From Rhodoferax ferrireducens T118 (lineage in GTDB: Bacteria; Pseudomonadota; Gammaproteobacteria; Burkholderiales; Burkholderiaceae_C), in NCBI RefSeq assembly GCF_000013605.1, contig NC_007908.1, positions 1,116,001-1,180,000 on the forward strand: a DNA stretch of 64,000 bases, written 5' to 3'. Shown here in pieces: positions 27,636 through 35,699 of this stretch. The notes beneath the pieces are model-generated. The model had not been told where the DNA came from. It did not search any database and saw nothing but the letters and a program-made list of their open reading frames with translations. Positions within the stretch are counted from its first letter, which is position 1, and every line of letters begins with the position of its first letter. The position numbers and the translations under genes are program-made.

Positions 27636-28187
27636 ATGACGACCGTATTTATTGCAGGATCAATCAACATTAAAAACCTTGACCGCAAAGTCAAGGATCG
27701 GATCGACAAGGTTGTCGATCAGAAGCTTGATATCGTGGTCGGCGATGCCGATGGCGCCGACACGTCGATCCAGAACCATCTGTTTTCAAAAGGTGCTGGT
27801 CAAGTCACTGTGTACTGTAGCGGCGCGAGCGCACGCAATAACGTCGGCGACTGGCCACAGACCAACGTCGAGCCTCCGTTTACCCCCGGCACCCGCGCCT
27901 TTTTCACCGCGAAAGACATTGAAATGGCCAAGGTAGCGGACTATGGACTGATGGTGTGGGACGCAAAAAGCACGGGGACGTTGAGCAACGTCATCGAATT
28001 ACTCAACAGAAAGAAGAAGTCAGTCGTATTTGTGAACAAAGAAAAAGACTTCAAGACTGTTGGCGATGTCGAGCAGTTGATCCACTTGGTTGCATGCATG
28101 TCTGATCACGCAAAGCGCAAAGCCGAAGAAAAAATCGACCTCTCGGAAAAAATTAATGCCCTTCGACAGACTTCAATGTTTGCCTGA
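27636..28187 (+). CDS. Stand-alone SLOG-family nucleotide-binding protein
   Basis: A 183-residue protein with the SLOG (YspA/DprA-like Rossmann) fold: TTVFIAGSINIKNL as the first strand and loop, VVGDADGADTSIQ as the glycine-acidic motif, and LMVWDAKSTGTLSNV as the late loop near residue 110. I used ATG 27636, five bases behind the phosphoribosyltransferase stop. In ThsA the SLOG domain is fused to SIR2 and binds the TIR-made signal; here it is a separate gene, so a three-protein version of a similar sensor-effector pair is possible. An enzyme role (nucleosidase-like, as in LOG proteins) is the alternative. Confidence 0.75.
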   Translation: MTTVFIAGSINIKNLDRKVKDRIDKVVDQKLDIVVGDADGADTSIQNHLFSKGAGQVTVYCSGASARNNVGDWPQTNVEPPFTPGTRAFFTAKDIEMAKVADYGLMVWDAKSTGTLSNVIELLNRKKKSVVFVNKEKDFKTVGDVEQLIHLVACMSDHAKRKAEEKIDLSEKINALRQTSMFA

Positions 28188-28229
28188 GGAGCCGCGTGAA
28201 GCAATCGCACGCTGAAGACCCCAAAAAGC

Positions 28230-29075
28230 TTAGAAGTTGAATTCCCGATTGACTCCCTGTGCAACTTCACCCCAAATCTTATTCGGTAGTGGATGTCGAC
28301 TGAAGAATACCAGGTGATACAAGGGACGATTCCCGTCATCACGGATTAGAGGAATGCGTTGACTGATAGTGAATCCGAGTGCGGTCACGAGGCCGCACCA
28401 ATACTCAAAAAAAGCTTCGTCTGCATCGCCTCTCACAAATGCTTTTGGATCGATATGATCTCTCCATCCGGGGGCCGCTAAGTCAAATCGAGCACGTTCA
28501 GGGTTGTACTCCATCAGTACGTTGCGCCGCAAGTCCATGGTACTAAAGTGAATCGCAAAGTCCACTCGCTTTAGTCGCGATAACTTCTCAATAATGCTGA
28601 AGGACAGGTACTGAAGGTTGTAGGGGTCCAAGTAAACCAAACACAAAGCGTTCTGCGGAATTTCTTTCAGAACTTGGTCCACGGTTGATGCGGCTGGTCC
28701 GGGAAAAAACTTGACGGGCGCTCCCAAAGCAGTGAGACGCTGCCCACAGGCGGAGGCCCTTTCTTCATCAAGGTCGCCGACAAGACAGGATGTGAACTGC
28801 ACCTGATCTAGCTTGGAATGTTGCCATGCAATCTGCGCGCCTCCATGACGAGTGATTTGCTCATCTTTCACCTGAATTCGACCTGGCCCACAAAAAAGAT
28901 CTACGAAAATTCGATGGCGATATTTTTCACGTGCCCGTCGTGTCGCCTCAACATACTTCGCCAGGTAGGTGTGTTTCATCTCTGGCACCCAGCGGCCCAC
29001 ACCCTCTCCTTGTCGTCCAAGCTCAATTGGCAGGTTCGGATAAGGGTCTTTGTCTTGCGCGAGTTGGAAGTTCAT
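28230..29075 (-). CDS. TcmP-type three-Cys-motif partner protein B
   Basis: A 281-residue protein of the TcmP family. A methyltransferase-like Rossmann motif stands at VDLFCGPGRIQ (about residues 58-68), and VYLDPYNLQYL (about 145-155) corresponds to the later acidic motif. TcmP genes are named for occurring beside DUF5131 three-Cys-motif proteins, as here. Function is unknown; SAM-dependent modification of nucleic acid or nucleotides is a guess from the fold. It starts five bases after the stop of the other TcmP gene and is the last gene of the operon. Confidence 0.72.
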   Translation of the reverse strand: MNFQLAQDKDPYPNLPIELGRQGEGVGRWVPEMKHTYLAKYVEATRRAREKYRHRIFVDLFCGPGRIQVKDEQITRHGGAQIAWQHSKLDQVQFTSCLVGDLDEERASACGQRLTALGAPVKFFPGPAASTVDQVLKEIPQNALCLVYLDPYNLQYLSFSIIEKLSRLKRVDFAIHFSTMDLRRNVLMEYNPERARFDLAAPGWRDHIDPKAFVRGDADEAFFEYWCGLVTALGFTISQRIPLIRDDGNRPLYHLVFFSRHPLPNKIWGEVAQGVNREFNF

Positions 29076-29080
29076 TTGAC

Positions 29081-30460
29081 CTAGCCCATTGAAGTGCTGA
29101 AGAGGCTAGATTGACGACTGCGTTCAATCACATCTGTATCACTCATGTACCTGGCGCGCGTCATTCGCTTCCCATTCTTTGAAGTGACAAGGATGTCACT
29201 TTGGCCCGCCAACTGTTCAAGCGCAGTTTTATACATACTTGATGTCGCAGGGGAGGTGTTGCACGTGGACGAGAATAATTCACCGAGTTGAACTGGCACA
29301 TTTCGAACATAGACATTGGTTGCCAACTGTTGAACCAATGCTTTCGTCGACTCTGAACGTGCTACATCATCAAATTGGAATCCGCCATTGAATTCCTGTC
29401 TGAACCCCATTGTGTGAGTCGCGAGCATGTCTAAACCGGCACCACCGTAATGCACGAAATGGTTCTGGTGCTTCCAATGCACCTGCTTCATTACATCTTG
29501 GGCGCGCGGATGTTGAGATAGATGAACCAACCAGTACTCACCATGTCCGCTACCTTCGCCCCTAATGAAAAAAGGTGTGAAGAACTGGGCTCCGCAATTT
29601 CGTACCAGTGCCTGGTATAGAGCGGCTTGGATAAACCTGCGCCAGTCAGCGTCATCTTCTTTGAGCTTCTCAATTGACCTGCCACCGAGCGCGCTCCCAA
29701 TGTCAATTGCCAATTTTCCTGAAACGTGATTAGTGAATTGATCGTTGGTATAGGTAGCGAAAGACGATACGTGGAATGTCAATACCACCTCGCTCCCTGG
29801 GAGTTCAGAAAAGATACGTTGAATCAAGTTTGCTGGAACGTCGATGTAGCCATACTGGTCCAGAAAGAAGAGTGCAGTGCCTGCTCTTGGTGTATGACGC
29901 TTGATCAGTTGAATCACGGCATCATTGACTTTGGCGAATTCTTCGTGGATCAGGTGGATGCTTTTGCCAATGGCCGCTCCGTAGCCACGCTCCTGTAGAA
30001 CCTTGCTTAGAAACGAGACTGCGCTTGCATCTTTGTCAATGAACACGTATTGAACGTCAAGTTCAAGTGGCTTGGTTCGATCCTTGTTGACGAGTATCCG
30101 TGCCTCATCCACTGCAGCCAGCATTCGAAGAGGGGAGCCAAGAATTAATTTCGACTGTCCACGTATTGTGTACAGGCCACCACCGCAAAAGCCATCAACC
30201 AGAGTAATGCGAAGGCGCTCACGACCTCTGGCATTTAAGGTTCGTTGTTGTAAATAGCGCAGTAAATAGCCAACAAGTACCTCATGCTTGGTTAGGCTGT
30301 GCGCATCGATCTCTGCGGGCCCCTCTGCCCAGTCGTAGTGTTTCTTTGCCAAGCCCAGACCTTTCGAGGAGTTGGAGAAGTTTCTATGAGCTAACGACGG
30401 AATTGGGAAACTGGTCCCAGTGTTGCCCGCCCAAGGTTCTGCCCGCTTTTCCCTTTCCAA
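29081..30460 (-). CDS. TcmP-type three-Cys-motif partner protein A
   Basis: A 459-residue TcmP-like protein, longer than partner B. The same layout is visible: VDGFCGGGLYTIRG (about residues 89-102) and ALFFLDQYGYIDVP (about 198-211), where FLDQYG takes the place of YLDPYN in partner B. A C-terminal region after residue 350 looks like a winged-helix part. Its first 26 codons overlap the end of the DUF5131 gene by 77 bases; no closer start is available. The two partners are clearly paralogous in motif order but of different length, so they could form a heterodimer. Confidence 0.7.
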   Translation of the reverse strand: MEREKRAEPWAGNTGTSFPIPSLAHRNFSNSSKGLGLAKKHYDWAEGPAEIDAHSLTKHEVLVGYLLRYLQQRTLNARGRERLRITLVDGFCGGGLYTIRGQSKLILGSPLRMLAAVDEARILVNKDRTKPLELDVQYVFIDKDASAVSFLSKVLQERGYGAAIGKSIHLIHEEFAKVNDAVIQLIKRHTPRAGTALFFLDQYGYIDVPANLIQRIFSELPGSEVVLTFHVSSFATYTNDQFTNHVSGKLAIDIGSALGGRSIEKLKEDDADWRRFIQAALYQALVRNCGAQFFTPFFIRGEGSGHGEYWLVHLSQHPRAQDVMKQVHWKHQNHFVHYGGAGLDMLATHTMGFRQEFNGGFQFDDVARSESTKALVQQLATNVYVRNVPVQLGELFSSTCNTSPATSSMYKTALEQLAGQSDILVTSKNGKRMTRARYMSDTDVIERSRQSSLFSTSMG

Positions 30461-31247
30461 TGCCGACGAGTTTGATTTCAGCTCCGTCTCGCATCACGAC
30501 ATGAATTGGCGTTCGACGAGTCATTGCATCAACGGCCAACTCTATTGGAGCCCAATGCCCCCACTGCTTAAAGTGGAAGGCAACGCCGGCAGAAGTGCAT
30601 TGCTCTCTGAGACCGTCTGGCCAATGTGGCTCCATAGGCCGTGAACCGGGTCCCGATTCGCCGCCAGCGATTACCCAATCGACCCTGGTTCCTTTGTTAC
30701 TGAATTTAAGCCACTTCTTCAGATCAATGGGTCCCAGCAAGGGCTCACAAGACAAAAATCGAACGGTTGGTGTAGTGAAGTCAAGAAGGTGTTTGATCCT
30801 CTTGTCTGCAGAATCTTGGTTTTCGACGGTAGCACCAAGCCACACGTTGGCCGGAAATTCATAACCAACTGGCAGCTGTTTACGCACCAAGTGTATGCGT
30901 TTGGTGAGCAGAAGCCAATCAAGATGTGGTGTTGCGTCAATCAGCTGAAGCAGGCGAAGCCGAGGTTGGACAAGATCTGGGCGATTTTCAAATACGTCGG
31001 CCATGGACGCACAGAACACCCTGCGTCGAACGCCTGCTGCTTCAGCATCGCGATCCCACTTCAGTGGCTCTTTCCAGTGAGCATCGGTAAAAAATTTACG
31101 ATCAGACTTTGCACCCCAGACTTTGTCACCTAGGCGTTTGGCCCAAGTTTCCGCATAACAATGGTCGCACGCAGCCGACACCTTCACGCAACCCCACCAG
31201 GGGTTAAACGTGTGATGTGTCCACTCGATGGTTGTTTCTTTACCCAT
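30384..31247 (-). CDS. DUF5131 (Gp37/Gp68-like) three-Cys-motif protein
   Basis: A 287-residue protein starting MGKETTIEWTHHTFNPWWGC. C20, C27 and C30 (C-x6-C-x2-CYAE) form the three-cysteine motif, likely an iron-sulfur site of radical-SAM type. Further family landmarks are CASMADVFE, LLTKR and VIAGGESGP. I chose ATG 31247 because the family begins this way; an upstream frame adds 23 residues of leader. Homologues occur in phages and islands, paired with TcmP proteins, and their reaction is unknown. It is the first gene of a leftward three-gene operon ending with partner B. Confidence 0.8.
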   Translation of the reverse strand: MGKETTIEWTHHTFNPWWGCVKVSAACDHCYAETWAKRLGDKVWGAKSDRKFFTDAHWKEPLKWDRDAEAAGVRRRVFCASMADVFENRPDLVQPRLRLLQLIDATPHLDWLLLTKRIHLVRKQLPVGYEFPANVWLGATVENQDSADKRIKHLLDFTTPTVRFLSCEPLLGPIDLKKWLKFSNKGTRVDWVIAGGESGPGSRPMEPHWPDGLREQCTSAGVAFHFKQWGHWAPIELAVDAMTRRTPIHVVMRDGAEIKLVGIGKGKAGRTLGGQHWDQFPNSVVSS

Positions 31248-31881
31248 ATTGGCCAGTCCTGCAATGTGTAATTGATGGAGCTGTATTTTTGTCCAGTATA
31301 CGTCAAGTAATAGCAAATGCCATAGGGTTGCATCATCGAGAAATTAGCATGTGCTTTCACATCAGTAGGACTGGCACGAAGGAAACAAGGGGAAGGGGGG
31401 GCGAGTGCGCAAAGATGGATCGTTCCACCAACAAACTTTCGCCGTCAGTCCTGTTTGGTATGCTGGGCGGCGCGACACCTTTCGACACAGAACCACCGCT
31501 CATTGGTTCACTGGGTTGAACGACCGCAAACGACACACCAAGATTGCGAGGCGTTTGACCGCAATGGGCACACAGGAGCCGCCGGCGGTCGGCTGCTTCG
31601 AAGCAAATCCAACTTTGCTATTTGAGATTCCAGAAGCTGACTTTCGTGGACGTCAGCAGATGGCCAAGACCTGTCAAAGACTTTAGTTGCTCGCGTCAGA
31701 CAATTTCCGCTGGTTTTTGGCTGATTCGGGAGCTGGCGACGGAGAGATGTATATAGGTCACATGGACAAATGCACCTCAGTCGCTGGCACCTTTTATTTT
31801 CACAATCAACTTTTTACAGACTTTAATGCCAATTTACAGACTTTAATAATAAAAGCAATAGTCAAACTCACTTGCAAAAAA
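31248..31881. other. Island-glmS junction region
   Basis: About 630 bases with no convincing gene. It holds the promoter of the DUF5131 operon at its left, a middle part with decayed, non-coding character, and direct repeats close to the glmS stop. The Tn7 attachment point is expected about 25 bases past the glmS stop, near 31857. Confidence 0.55.
31813..31847. repeat. Two 15-bp direct repeats at the glmS junction
   Basis: TTTACAGACTTTAAT occurs at 31813-31827 and again at 31833-31847, period 20. They lie 35-70 bases past the glmS stop, where a Tn7-like end and its TnsB sites would be. The element could end ...TTTACA with GACTT as a five-base target duplication; this is a hypothesis only. 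Confidence 0.5.
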
Positions 31882-33765
31882 CTACTCCACCGTCACACTC
31901 TTGGCCAGATTGCGCGGCTTGTCCACATCGGTGCCTCTGGCGCACGCCGTGTGGTAGGCCAGCAGCTGCAAGGGCACCACATGCAGCAGTGGCGAGAGTT
32001 CGCCGTAATGCTCGGGCATGCGAATGACGTGAATGCCTTCACCCGACTCAATGTGGCTATCGGCGTCGGCCAGTACATAGAGCACGCCACCGCGCGCGCG
32101 CACCTCGTGCATATTGCTCTTGAGCTTTTCCAGCAGTGCATCGTTGGGTGCCACCGTGACCACCGGCATGGCGCTGGTCACCAAGGCAAGCGGGCCGTGC
32201 TTGAGCTCGCCCGCCGGATAGGCCTCGGCATGGATATAGCTGATTTCCTTGAGTTTGAGTGCGCCTTCCAGTGCAATGGGGTAGTGCAGGCCGCGGCCCA
32301 AAAAGAGTGCGTTTTCTTTTTTTGCAAAGTCTTCGGACCAGGCAATCACCTGGGGTTCCAGTGCCAGCACGGCTTGCAAGGCGGCGGGCAAATGGCGCAT
32401 GGCTATAAGGTGGCGCGTTTCTTCGGCTTCGCTCAAGCGTCCTTTGGCTTGCGCCAGCGCAAGCGTCAGCAAGAACAGGCCGGCCAGTTGCGCGGTGAAG
32501 GCCTTGGTCGACGCCACGCCAATTTCGATCCCGGCGCGGGTGATGTAGGTGAGCTCGCATTCGCGCACCATGGCGCTGGTGGCGACGTTGCAGATGGTCA
32601 GCGTGTGCGTCATGCCCAGACCTTGGGCGTGGCGCAAAGCGGCCAGGGTGTCGGCTGTTTCTCCGGACTGGGTGATGGTGACGACCAGGGTGCGCGGGTT
32701 GGGCACCGACTCGCGGTAGCGGTATTCGCTCGCCACTTCCACCTGGGTGGGGATTTTGGCGATGCTTTCCAGCCAGTATTTTGCGGTGCAGCCACTGTAG
32801 TAGCTGGTGCCGCAGGCCAGAATCAACACCGAGTCAATCTCTTTGAAAACATGCGCCGCGTTGCTGCCCGGCGCATGGTTCATCTGTTGGTCGAACAGTT
32901 CGGGCACGATGCCGTCAACGCCTTGCAAGGTGTCGGCAATGGCACGCGGCTGTTCAAAAATCTCTTTTTGCATGAAGTGGCGATACGGTCCCAACTCGGC
33001 CGCGCCGCTGTGCGCGTGTACGGTCTTGATCGGGCGTTGCGCCGCCGCGACCGGTTTGCCGAGTCGGTCAAATAGCCAGTACTTGCCAAGCTGGATATCG
33101 ACGATGTCGCCTTCTTCCAGGTACACGATCTGGTCAGTGACGCCAGCCAGTGCCATCGCGTCGCTGGCCAAGAAATGCTCCTGGCTGTCTCGGCCAACGC
33201 CCAGAATTAGCGGCGAGCCCGCGCGGGCGCCAACCAGGCGCTGTGGCTCATCCTTGCAGAAGACGGCAATGGCGTAGGCGCCGCGCAACTGCTCCAACGC
33301 GGCCTTGACGGCTTCAAACAAATCACCGTCATAGCGGCTGTCGATCAGGTGCGCGATGACTTCGGTGTCGGTCTGGCTCTGAAACACATAGCCTTTGGCC
33401 TGCAGCAGGGTGCGCAGTTGATCGTGGTTTTCAATGATGCCGTTGTGCACCAGCGCAATGCGCCCGGGGCGGTTCAAGGCATCTGCGCCAGGCCCATGGC
33501 TGAAGTGCGGGTGGGCGTTGTGAACCAGCGGGGCGCCGTGTGTGGCCCAGCGCGTGTGGGCAATGCCGGTGCTGCCCTCCAGATGACTGGCGTTGACCTG
33601 CTCGGCCAGCTCGGCGACGCGGGCTGTGCTTCGGGCCCGCTGCAAACCGTTGGCATAGACGGCCACGCCGCAGGAGTCATAACCGCGGTACTCCAGCCGG
33701 GCCAGGCCCTGCACCAGGACAGGAACGATATTGCGGTTTGATACCGCGCCGACGATGCCACACAT
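31882..33765 (-). CDS. glmS: Glutamine-fructose-6-phosphate aminotransferase (isomerizing)
   Basis: A 627-residue complete GlmS. It converts fructose-6-phosphate and glutamine to glucosamine-6-phosphate, the first step of UDP-GlcNAc synthesis. The N-terminus MCGIVGAV exposes C2, the glutaminase nucleophile. Two SIS domains follow (about 305-430 and 475-610), and the end LAKSVTVE is the family signature read by TnsD of Tn7. GGAG lies seven bases before the ATG. The 3' end abuts the island, making this its attachment gene. The second half of the pathway, glmU, is at 41-42.6 kb on the same strand but in a different operon. Confidence 0.98.
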   Translation of the reverse strand: MCGIVGAVSNRNIVPVLVQGLARLEYRGYDSCGVAVYANGLQRARSTARVAELAEQVNASHLEGSTGIAHTRWATHGAPLVHNAHPHFSHGPGADALNRPGRIALVHNGIIENHDQLRTLLQAKGYVFQSQTDTEVIAHLIDSRYDGDLFEAVKAALEQLRGAYAIAVFCKDEPQRLVGARAGSPLILGVGRDSQEHFLASDAMALAGVTDQIVYLEEGDIVDIQLGKYWLFDRLGKPVAAAQRPIKTVHAHSGAAELGPYRHFMQKEIFEQPRAIADTLQGVDGIVPELFDQQMNHAPGSNAAHVFKEIDSVLILACGTSYYSGCTAKYWLESIAKIPTQVEVASEYRYRESVPNPRTLVVTITQSGETADTLAALRHAQGLGMTHTLTICNVATSAMVRECELTYITRAGIEIGVASTKAFTAQLAGLFLLTLALAQAKGRLSEAEETRHLIAMRHLPAALQAVLALEPQVIAWSEDFAKKENALFLGRGLHYPIALEGALKLKEISYIHAEAYPAGELKHGPLALVTSAMPVVTVAPNDALLEKLKSNMHEVRARGGVLYVLADADSHIESGEGIHVIRMPEHYGELSPLLHVVPLQLLAYHTACARGTDVDKPRNLAKSVTVE

Positions 33766-34152
33766 AGACTGCTCCAGAAATTGGTGCTTAATGGTATGAG
33801 AACCTGAAAGAAATTTGCAGATAAATATAAAAATTAATTGAATTTATATTTCATATATTTTATATATGACTCTAATATTTCAATATTTAGTCTATATAGA
33901 AATAAACTTTCCATGAATAGTTGTTGTGTGCCAGTGCGAAGAGGCGGTAACTCGCTGCGTCGCAGTGTGGACTGGGCGGTCAATGGGACTTGGGCGCAAT
34001 GCGCGGGTCCGCGCTGTTTGTCCTGTCGTTCGGACAGTAAAACTACCTAAGTGCTTACCCGCTAACGCGTCACAGTGCAACTCGTTAGCATGCACGTTCG
34101 TGTTGCGGACCGCTGCGTCTGTCAACTGTCATCCAGACAGCCGGAGAGCAAT
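33766..34152. promoter_or_regulatory. Divergent control region of glmS and the liv operon
   Basis: 387 bases between divergent genes. About 100 bases (33815-33915) are strikingly AT-rich in a GC-rich setting and should hold promoters. A dyad around 34018-34040 (GTCC ... GGAC) could be part of a leader hairpin of the liv operon. No gene is supported. Confidence 0.5.
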
Positions 34153-34926
34153 TTGTCAGTGGAGTTCATTCTTGAGACCCGTGGGTTGACCAAAGAATTT
34201 AAGGGGTTCGTGGCGGTTAATCACGTGGACCTGAAGGTTCGGCGCGGCCACATCCACGCGCTGATTGGTCCCAACGGCGCAGGCAAAACCACCTTTTTCA
34301 ATTTGCTGACCAAGTTTCTGCAGCCGACCAGTGGCAGCATCTTGTTCAATGGCACCGACATCACGTTTGAGAAGCCCGCGCAAACGGCGCGTCGCGGTAT
34401 TGTTCGCTCGTTCCAGATTTCGGCAGTTTTCCCGCACATGACGGTGCTGGAAAACGTGCGCGCCGCGCTGCAGCGCAATCTGGGCACCTCGTTTCACTTC
34501 TGGAAAGCCGAAAGCACGTTGTTGCACCTGCATGAGCGGGCCCGCCAACTGCTGGCCGAGGTCGATTTGCAGGACTTTGCCGACGAGATGACCGTCAATC
34601 TGCCCTACGGTCGCAAGCGCGCGCTGGAGCTGGCCACGACACTGGCGTTGGAGCCGGAACTGATGCTACTGGATGAACCGACGCAAGGCATGGGCCACGA
34701 AGACGTGGATCGGGTCACGCAACTGATCAAGAAAGTGTCTGCCGGGCGCACCATCCTGATGGTGGAGCACAACATGAATGTGGTGTCAAAAATTGCCGAC
34801 CGCATCACGGTATTGCAGCGCGGCGCCATCATTGCGGACGGCCCGTATGCCGAGGTGTCCAAGAATCCGCTGGTGATCGAAGCCTACATGGGCACCGTCA
34901 ACACTGAACTGCAGGGTGCACATTGA
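34153..34926 (+). CDS. livG: Branched-chain amino-acid-type ABC transporter ATPase LivG
   Basis: About 257 residues. Walker A is GPNGAGKTT, the signature region is modified to NLPYGRKRALEL as is common in LivG, and the Walker B end is LMLLDEPTQGMG. The long ORF starts upstream at 34075, but homology begins at EFILETRGLTKEF, so the real start is TTG 34153 (GGAGAG five bases upstream) or GTG 34159. It is the first gene of an operon livG-livF-SBP-livH-livM, and its stop overlaps livF by four bases. It powers uptake of branched-chain or related amino acids or amides. Confidence 0.92.
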   Translation: MSVEFILETRGLTKEFKGFVAVNHVDLKVRRGHIHALIGPNGAGKTTFFNLLTKFLQPTSGSILFNGTDITFEKPAQTARRGIVRSFQISAVFPHMTVLENVRAALQRNLGTSFHFWKAESTLLHLHERARQLLAEVDLQDFADEMTVNLPYGRKRALELATTLALEPELMLLDEPTQGMGHEDVDRVTQLIKKVSAGRTILMVEHNMNVVSKIADRITVLQRGAIIADGPYAEVSKNPLVIEAYMGTVNTELQGAH

Positions 34927-35630
34927 TGAGTAAGGAATTGCTTCGCATTGAAGACCTGCACGCCTGGTACGGCGAGTCACATATTCTGCATGGCGTCAAT
35001 TTGACCGTGAACGAAGGCGAGGTCGTGACGCTGTTGGGGCGCAACGGCGCCGGGCGCACCACCACCATGCGCGCCATCGTTGGCCTGACCGGCAGCCGCA
35101 AGGGCGCGATCAAGATCCAAGGCGTCGAAACCATCAAGATGGCTCCTCACAAGGTGGCCCACTTGGGTGTCGGCTACTGCCCGGAAGAGCGCGGCATTTT
35201 TGCCAGCCTGACAGCCGAAGAAAATCTGATGTTGCCGCCCACGCTGGCGCCAGGCGGCATGAGCGTCGACGAAATTTACGCGATGTTTCCCAACCTGCAA
35301 GAGCGCGCTTCGAGCCCCGGCACCCGCCTGTCAGGCGGCGAGCAGCAGATGCTGGCAGTGGCGCGCATTTTGCGCACCGGTGCCCGGCTGCTGCTGCTCG
35401 ATGAGATCTCGGAAGGTCTGGCGCCTGTCATTGTGCAAAAACTGGCCGAGATGATTTTGACGCTCAAAGCCAAGGGTTACACCATCGTGCTGGTGGAACA
35501 GAACTTCCGCTTTGCGGCGCCGCTGGCCGATCGTTTTTACGTGATGGAGCACGGTGTCATCGTCAAGCAGTTCGCGCAAAACGAGTTGGCTCAAAACATG
35601 GGCATGCTGCAGGACTATCTGGGCGTTTGA
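34923..35630 (+). CDS. livF: ABC transporter ATPase LivF with Arg in Walker A
   Basis: A 235-residue LivF. The family landmarks are present: CPEERGIFASLTAEENL, the signature RLSGGEQQMLAVARIL, and Walker B LLLLDEISEGLAP. The Walker A motif reads GRNGAGRTT: the lysine that binds the ATP phosphates (residue 45) is arginine. I believe this variant also occurs in related LivF proteins, but could not check. If the site is impaired, the LivG half would carry most of the ATPase cycle. It overlaps livG by four bases and is followed after 69 bases by the binding-protein gene. Confidence 0.92.
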   Translation: MMSKELLRIEDLHAWYGESHILHGVNLTVNEGEVVTLLGRNGAGRTTTMRAIVGLTGSRKGAIKIQGVETIKMAPHKVAHLGVGYCPEERGIFASLTAEENLMLPPTLAPGGMSVDEIYAMFPNLQERASSPGTRLSGGEQQMLAVARILRTGARLLLLDEISEGLAPVIVQKLAEMILTLKAKGYTIVLVEQNFRFAAPLADRFYVMEHGVIVKQFAQNELAQNMGMLQDYLGV

Positions 35631-35699
35631 CATTTATTTTGCCAACAAAAAAGTAATCCATTTCCCCCGCTTCTCAACAACCAACTATCAGGAGACATC

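Larger units (their letters stand above)
1..31847. mobile_element. Tn7-like genomic island inserted behind glmS
   Basis: Everything from the left edge to about 35 bases past the glmS stop is accessory DNA: TnsA, TnsB, TnsC and two TniQ-type proteins, then restriction and nucleotide-signalling cargo. It is mostly less GC-rich than the core genes to its right and has many strand switches. Tn7 and its relatives insert just downstream of glmS using a TnsD/TniQ protein that reads the end of that gene, so the junction fits this mechanism. tnsABC are transcribed away from glmS, as in Tn7, but here about 27 kb of cargo lies between tnsA and glmS instead of beyond the tns genes. The left end is outside the window and exact ends were not proven; the right boundary is placed at direct repeats next to glmS. 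Two or more elements in tandem are possible. Confidence 0.6.

Noticed and set aside
31405..31686. 93-codon rightward frame near the glmS junction
   Set aside because: No ribosome site, odd composition; looks like decayed intergenic DNA.
1..31881. CRISPR array or CRISPR-associated transposon
   Set aside because: No regularly spaced repeats and no Cas proteins; the TniQ proteins are TnsD-like or stand-alone.
31687..33075. 462-codon rightward frame over glmS
   Set aside because: Antisense to a complete, motif-perfect glmS; composition is that of a shadow frame.
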